NCBI GenBank assembly: GCA_963556695.1
Contig: CAUWAG010000020.1
Location: forward strand, 2,790,001 to 2,854,000
DNA from: Anthostomella pinea
Lineage: Eukaryota > Ascomycota > Sordariomycetes > Xylariales > Xylariaceae
DNA: 64,000 bases
Reading direction: 5' to 3'
Positions 61,905-64,000 of the stretch are shown piece by piece. Each line of letters opens with the position of its first letter. The stretch's first letter is position 1. A model generated the notes under the pieces. It searched no databases and was not told where the DNA came from. It was given only the letters and a program-made list of their open reading frames with translations. A program made the translations under genes and the position numbers.

Positions 61905-63762
61905 ACGTAGATGACAAGCGAGCAGCAATTACAAGCGAACGGCAACTTTTCACCAGCCACCTAACCTTTCAATCAAGGCTCCTAATTGATCAACCAACAA
62001 TAATAGCATTGCGTTATAGCAAATCAGACTTACAGCTTGCTGTCCACGCTAAGCGACGCGACCCTCATATTACCATTGGCAAGCTTTCTAAGACTTTCCA
62101 TGTCTAATATAATACCTTGAAGGCTAGAATTGCCGGCCGACCATCACGACGCGATAACATACCCAATACTTTGAACTTACGGTTTCTGAAGAGAATGCCA
62201 TTCTTTCCTTCATTCTTGACCTGTATGTACGAGCATTTCTACCCTGGCACAGTTATGTTGAAGATATGGCAAATCAATTGTTGGAAGCGCATGGGGATGG
62301 ACGCGTTGGAAAGAACTAGACGCGGAACTTCATTAAACGCACACCAGGCCTTCGGACGCATTTTCATCAGAGGATAGATTACCAGAGGGTCTTGAACGAA
62401 GATCCAGACACGTATCGCACGTGGTTTTGCCAAGTTGTGGCAGCAATTGTGAAACATGGTATCCAAGACGCGGATATTTATAACTTCAATGAGACTGGGT
62501 TTATGATAGGCATCATTGGGTCCGGCATGGTCGTTATAAGTGCCGAAAGACGTGGTAAGCCTAGACAAGCTCAGCAAGGCAACAGGGAATAGTCTACAGT
62601 AATTTCTACTGTCAATGCTAATGGTTGTGTAGTCCCGTCACTCATCATTCTACAGGGCAAAACACACCTCGCATTATGGTATTGCGACACGACATTACCA
62701 GGCGATTGGAAGGTGGCTGTGTGCAAGAACGGTTGGACTACAAACGAGATTGGGTTGGAATAGATTCGGCATTTCGACAAGTATACCAGACCGTGTATGA
62801 CTGCCAGTAAACGCCTCCTCATCCTATATGGTCACGAAAGCCACTATTCCCAGATCTTTGAGGATTATTGCCAGAACAATAGCATTATTACCCTTTGTAT
62901 GCCTGCCTACTCGTCACACAGGCTCTAGCCTTTAGATGTCAGTTGTTTTAGCCCGCTCAAATAAGCGTACGGTTGCATGATTGAGGATCTTGTCCGGCGT
63001 CATATAACCCACGTTTCGAAAGAGGACTTCCTTACAGCGTTTTGTGAAGCACACAACGCTGTTATGACGCAAGAAAATATTTGAGCAGGTTTCAGTGCCA
63101 CTGGCTTGTTCCTTTCGACCCAGTAAGTGTCATTTCAAAGCTGGATGCTGTCGCTGTCATACGAATACCATCGCCAGACCCCAATCTGCCACCCACTACT
63201 TAGACTTCAAAGACACCTACCACCATCAATGAAGCAGTAAACCAGTGGGTTTATATCCGAAATCGAGTCAGAAACCACCAGGGAAGCTCACTTACATCAA
63301 TAATTGATGCATTGAGCTCATTTTCAAAGACTACATACGGTCTTATGCACAAGGTCGCTTTCATTGATTCCCGGGTCCGCAAGCTAGAGGAGGCCAATCA
63401 CTTATTAAGTAAATGCCGGAGGACAAAAAAAAAACGTCTAGTGAAAGGAGGAGTACTTTCCATTAAAGATGCAGTAGGTCTCCAGGCTGTAAAGGATGGT
63501 AATAAGCTGGCAAGACAGGAAATGGGTGAAGATATTCGTCGTCCGAGGAGGGCGGCAGCGCGTAAGCGACGTTGTGGCGTTTGCGGCAACACTGGCCATA
63601 ATGCGCAAACTTGTACAACAGGGATAGAAACGTTTAAAGAAGAAGAATCCAATTGATTATATTGAATTAAATGCGTTGTGATCGAGTCATTTAACATGTT
63701 GGTTAGAAGGTTGGTGGAAAGTTGCCGTTTGCTTGTAATTGCCGCGCGCTGGTCATCCACGT
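61905..63762 (+). mobile_element. Fot1/Pogo-like DNA transposon, near full length
   Basis: 1,858 bp between TA dinucleotides (61,903-04 and 63,763-64). Ends are inverted repeats of about 50 bp: left ACGTAGATGACAAGCGAGCA, right (reversed) ACGTGGATGACCAGCGCGCG, then near-identical AATTACAAGC(G/A)AACGGCAACTTT. Inside are the N-terminal DNA-binding part (from about 62,005), a core with YNFNETGFMIG (about 62,480) and ILYGHESHYSQIFEDY (about 62,820), and the knuckle CGVCGNTGHNAQTC (about 63,577-63,620). The core Asp residues of the sister copy (NFDETGF, LILDGHKS) are Asn and Tyr here, and many stops and shifts occur. It is defective but complete in outline. Confidence 0.88.
63312..63656 (+). pseudogene. 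Fot1-like transposase C-terminal segment with zinc knuckle
   Basis: Open 114-codon tail of the transposase: a helical stretch (RKLEEANHLLSKCRR), a basic patch (RRPRRAAARKRR) and a CCHC knuckle CGVCGNTGHNAQTC. It pairs with 16,365-16,021 on the minus strand. The rest of the transposase upstream is broken, so it is unlikely to be made as a working protein. Confidence 0.75.
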
Positions 63763-64000
63763 TATTTTATTACTATTTTATGCGGCTTTTTAAGTATGAA
63801 AATATTCTATATTAATATAACGGTAAATTATAGTTATATTTAATAACAAAAATAACTCATAATAGTTTTATTTATAAACCTAAAGTCATTATTGCTGCCT
63901 TTTTATCGTTATTCTTTAATTGTATTTCTATTTAAAGCCTTTAGAACTTATTAAGCGTTATAGTTTTTTCAGCGGTGAATAACTTTTTTTAATTTTTTTA
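63763..64000. other. AT-rich sequence to window end
   Basis: AT-rich, non-coding, like the flanks of the other elements. Confidence 0.6.

Overview
The window looks like a filamentous ascomycete genome (Pezizomycotina; a Sordariomycete-type genome is my guess). The reasons are short GT-AG introns of about 50-100 nt with CTRAY branch sites, fungal secondary-metabolism families, Fot1/Pogo transposons with TA target duplications, and alternation between very AT-rich, repeat-derived DNA with the look of repeat-induced point mutation (RIP) and balanced gene islands. All gene models were built by hand from visible motifs and splice sites. No search was run.

Layout. 1-442: 3' part of a Fot1-like transposase. 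443-15,914: AT-rich desert with two collinear, heavily mutated copies of one ~3 kb element and a perfect 120-unit ATA microsatellite. 15,915-18,333: Fot1-like element on the minus strand, split by a tRNA-derived SINE with a 15-bp target duplication. 18,334-20,640: more AT-rich DNA. 20,640-51,040: main gene island. 51,040-51,960: AT-rich. 51,960-60,984: second island. 60,985-61,904: AT-rich. 61,905-63,762: near full-length Fot1-like element. 63,763-64,000: AT-rich.

The main island holds what I read as a decaying PKS-NRPS-type cluster without its PKS. Its parts are the tail of a hybrid synthetase (end of C domain, A, T, reductase; minus), an FSH1-type serine hydrolase (plus), a LovC-like trans-acting enoyl reductase (minus, intact), a bZIP-like regulator (plus, intact), two P450s (minus, frameshifted), the C-terminal part of an ABCC transporter (plus) and a tartrate/isopropylmalate dehydrogenase-like gene (plus). 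Trans-enoyl reductases work on the PKS half of such synthetases, and that half is absent here. Six or seven small lesions lie in the synthetase, hydrolase, P450s, transporter and probably the dehydrogenase. The enoyl reductase and the regulator read cleanly.

Downstream are an intact secreted sulfatase (8 exons, 564 aa), a decayed unidentified gene, an intact unrecognised 509-aa protein with a long Gly/Ala-rich hydrophobic segment, an intact 143-residue secreted CVNH-type lectin spread over four exons, and an intact GT17 glycosyltransferase.
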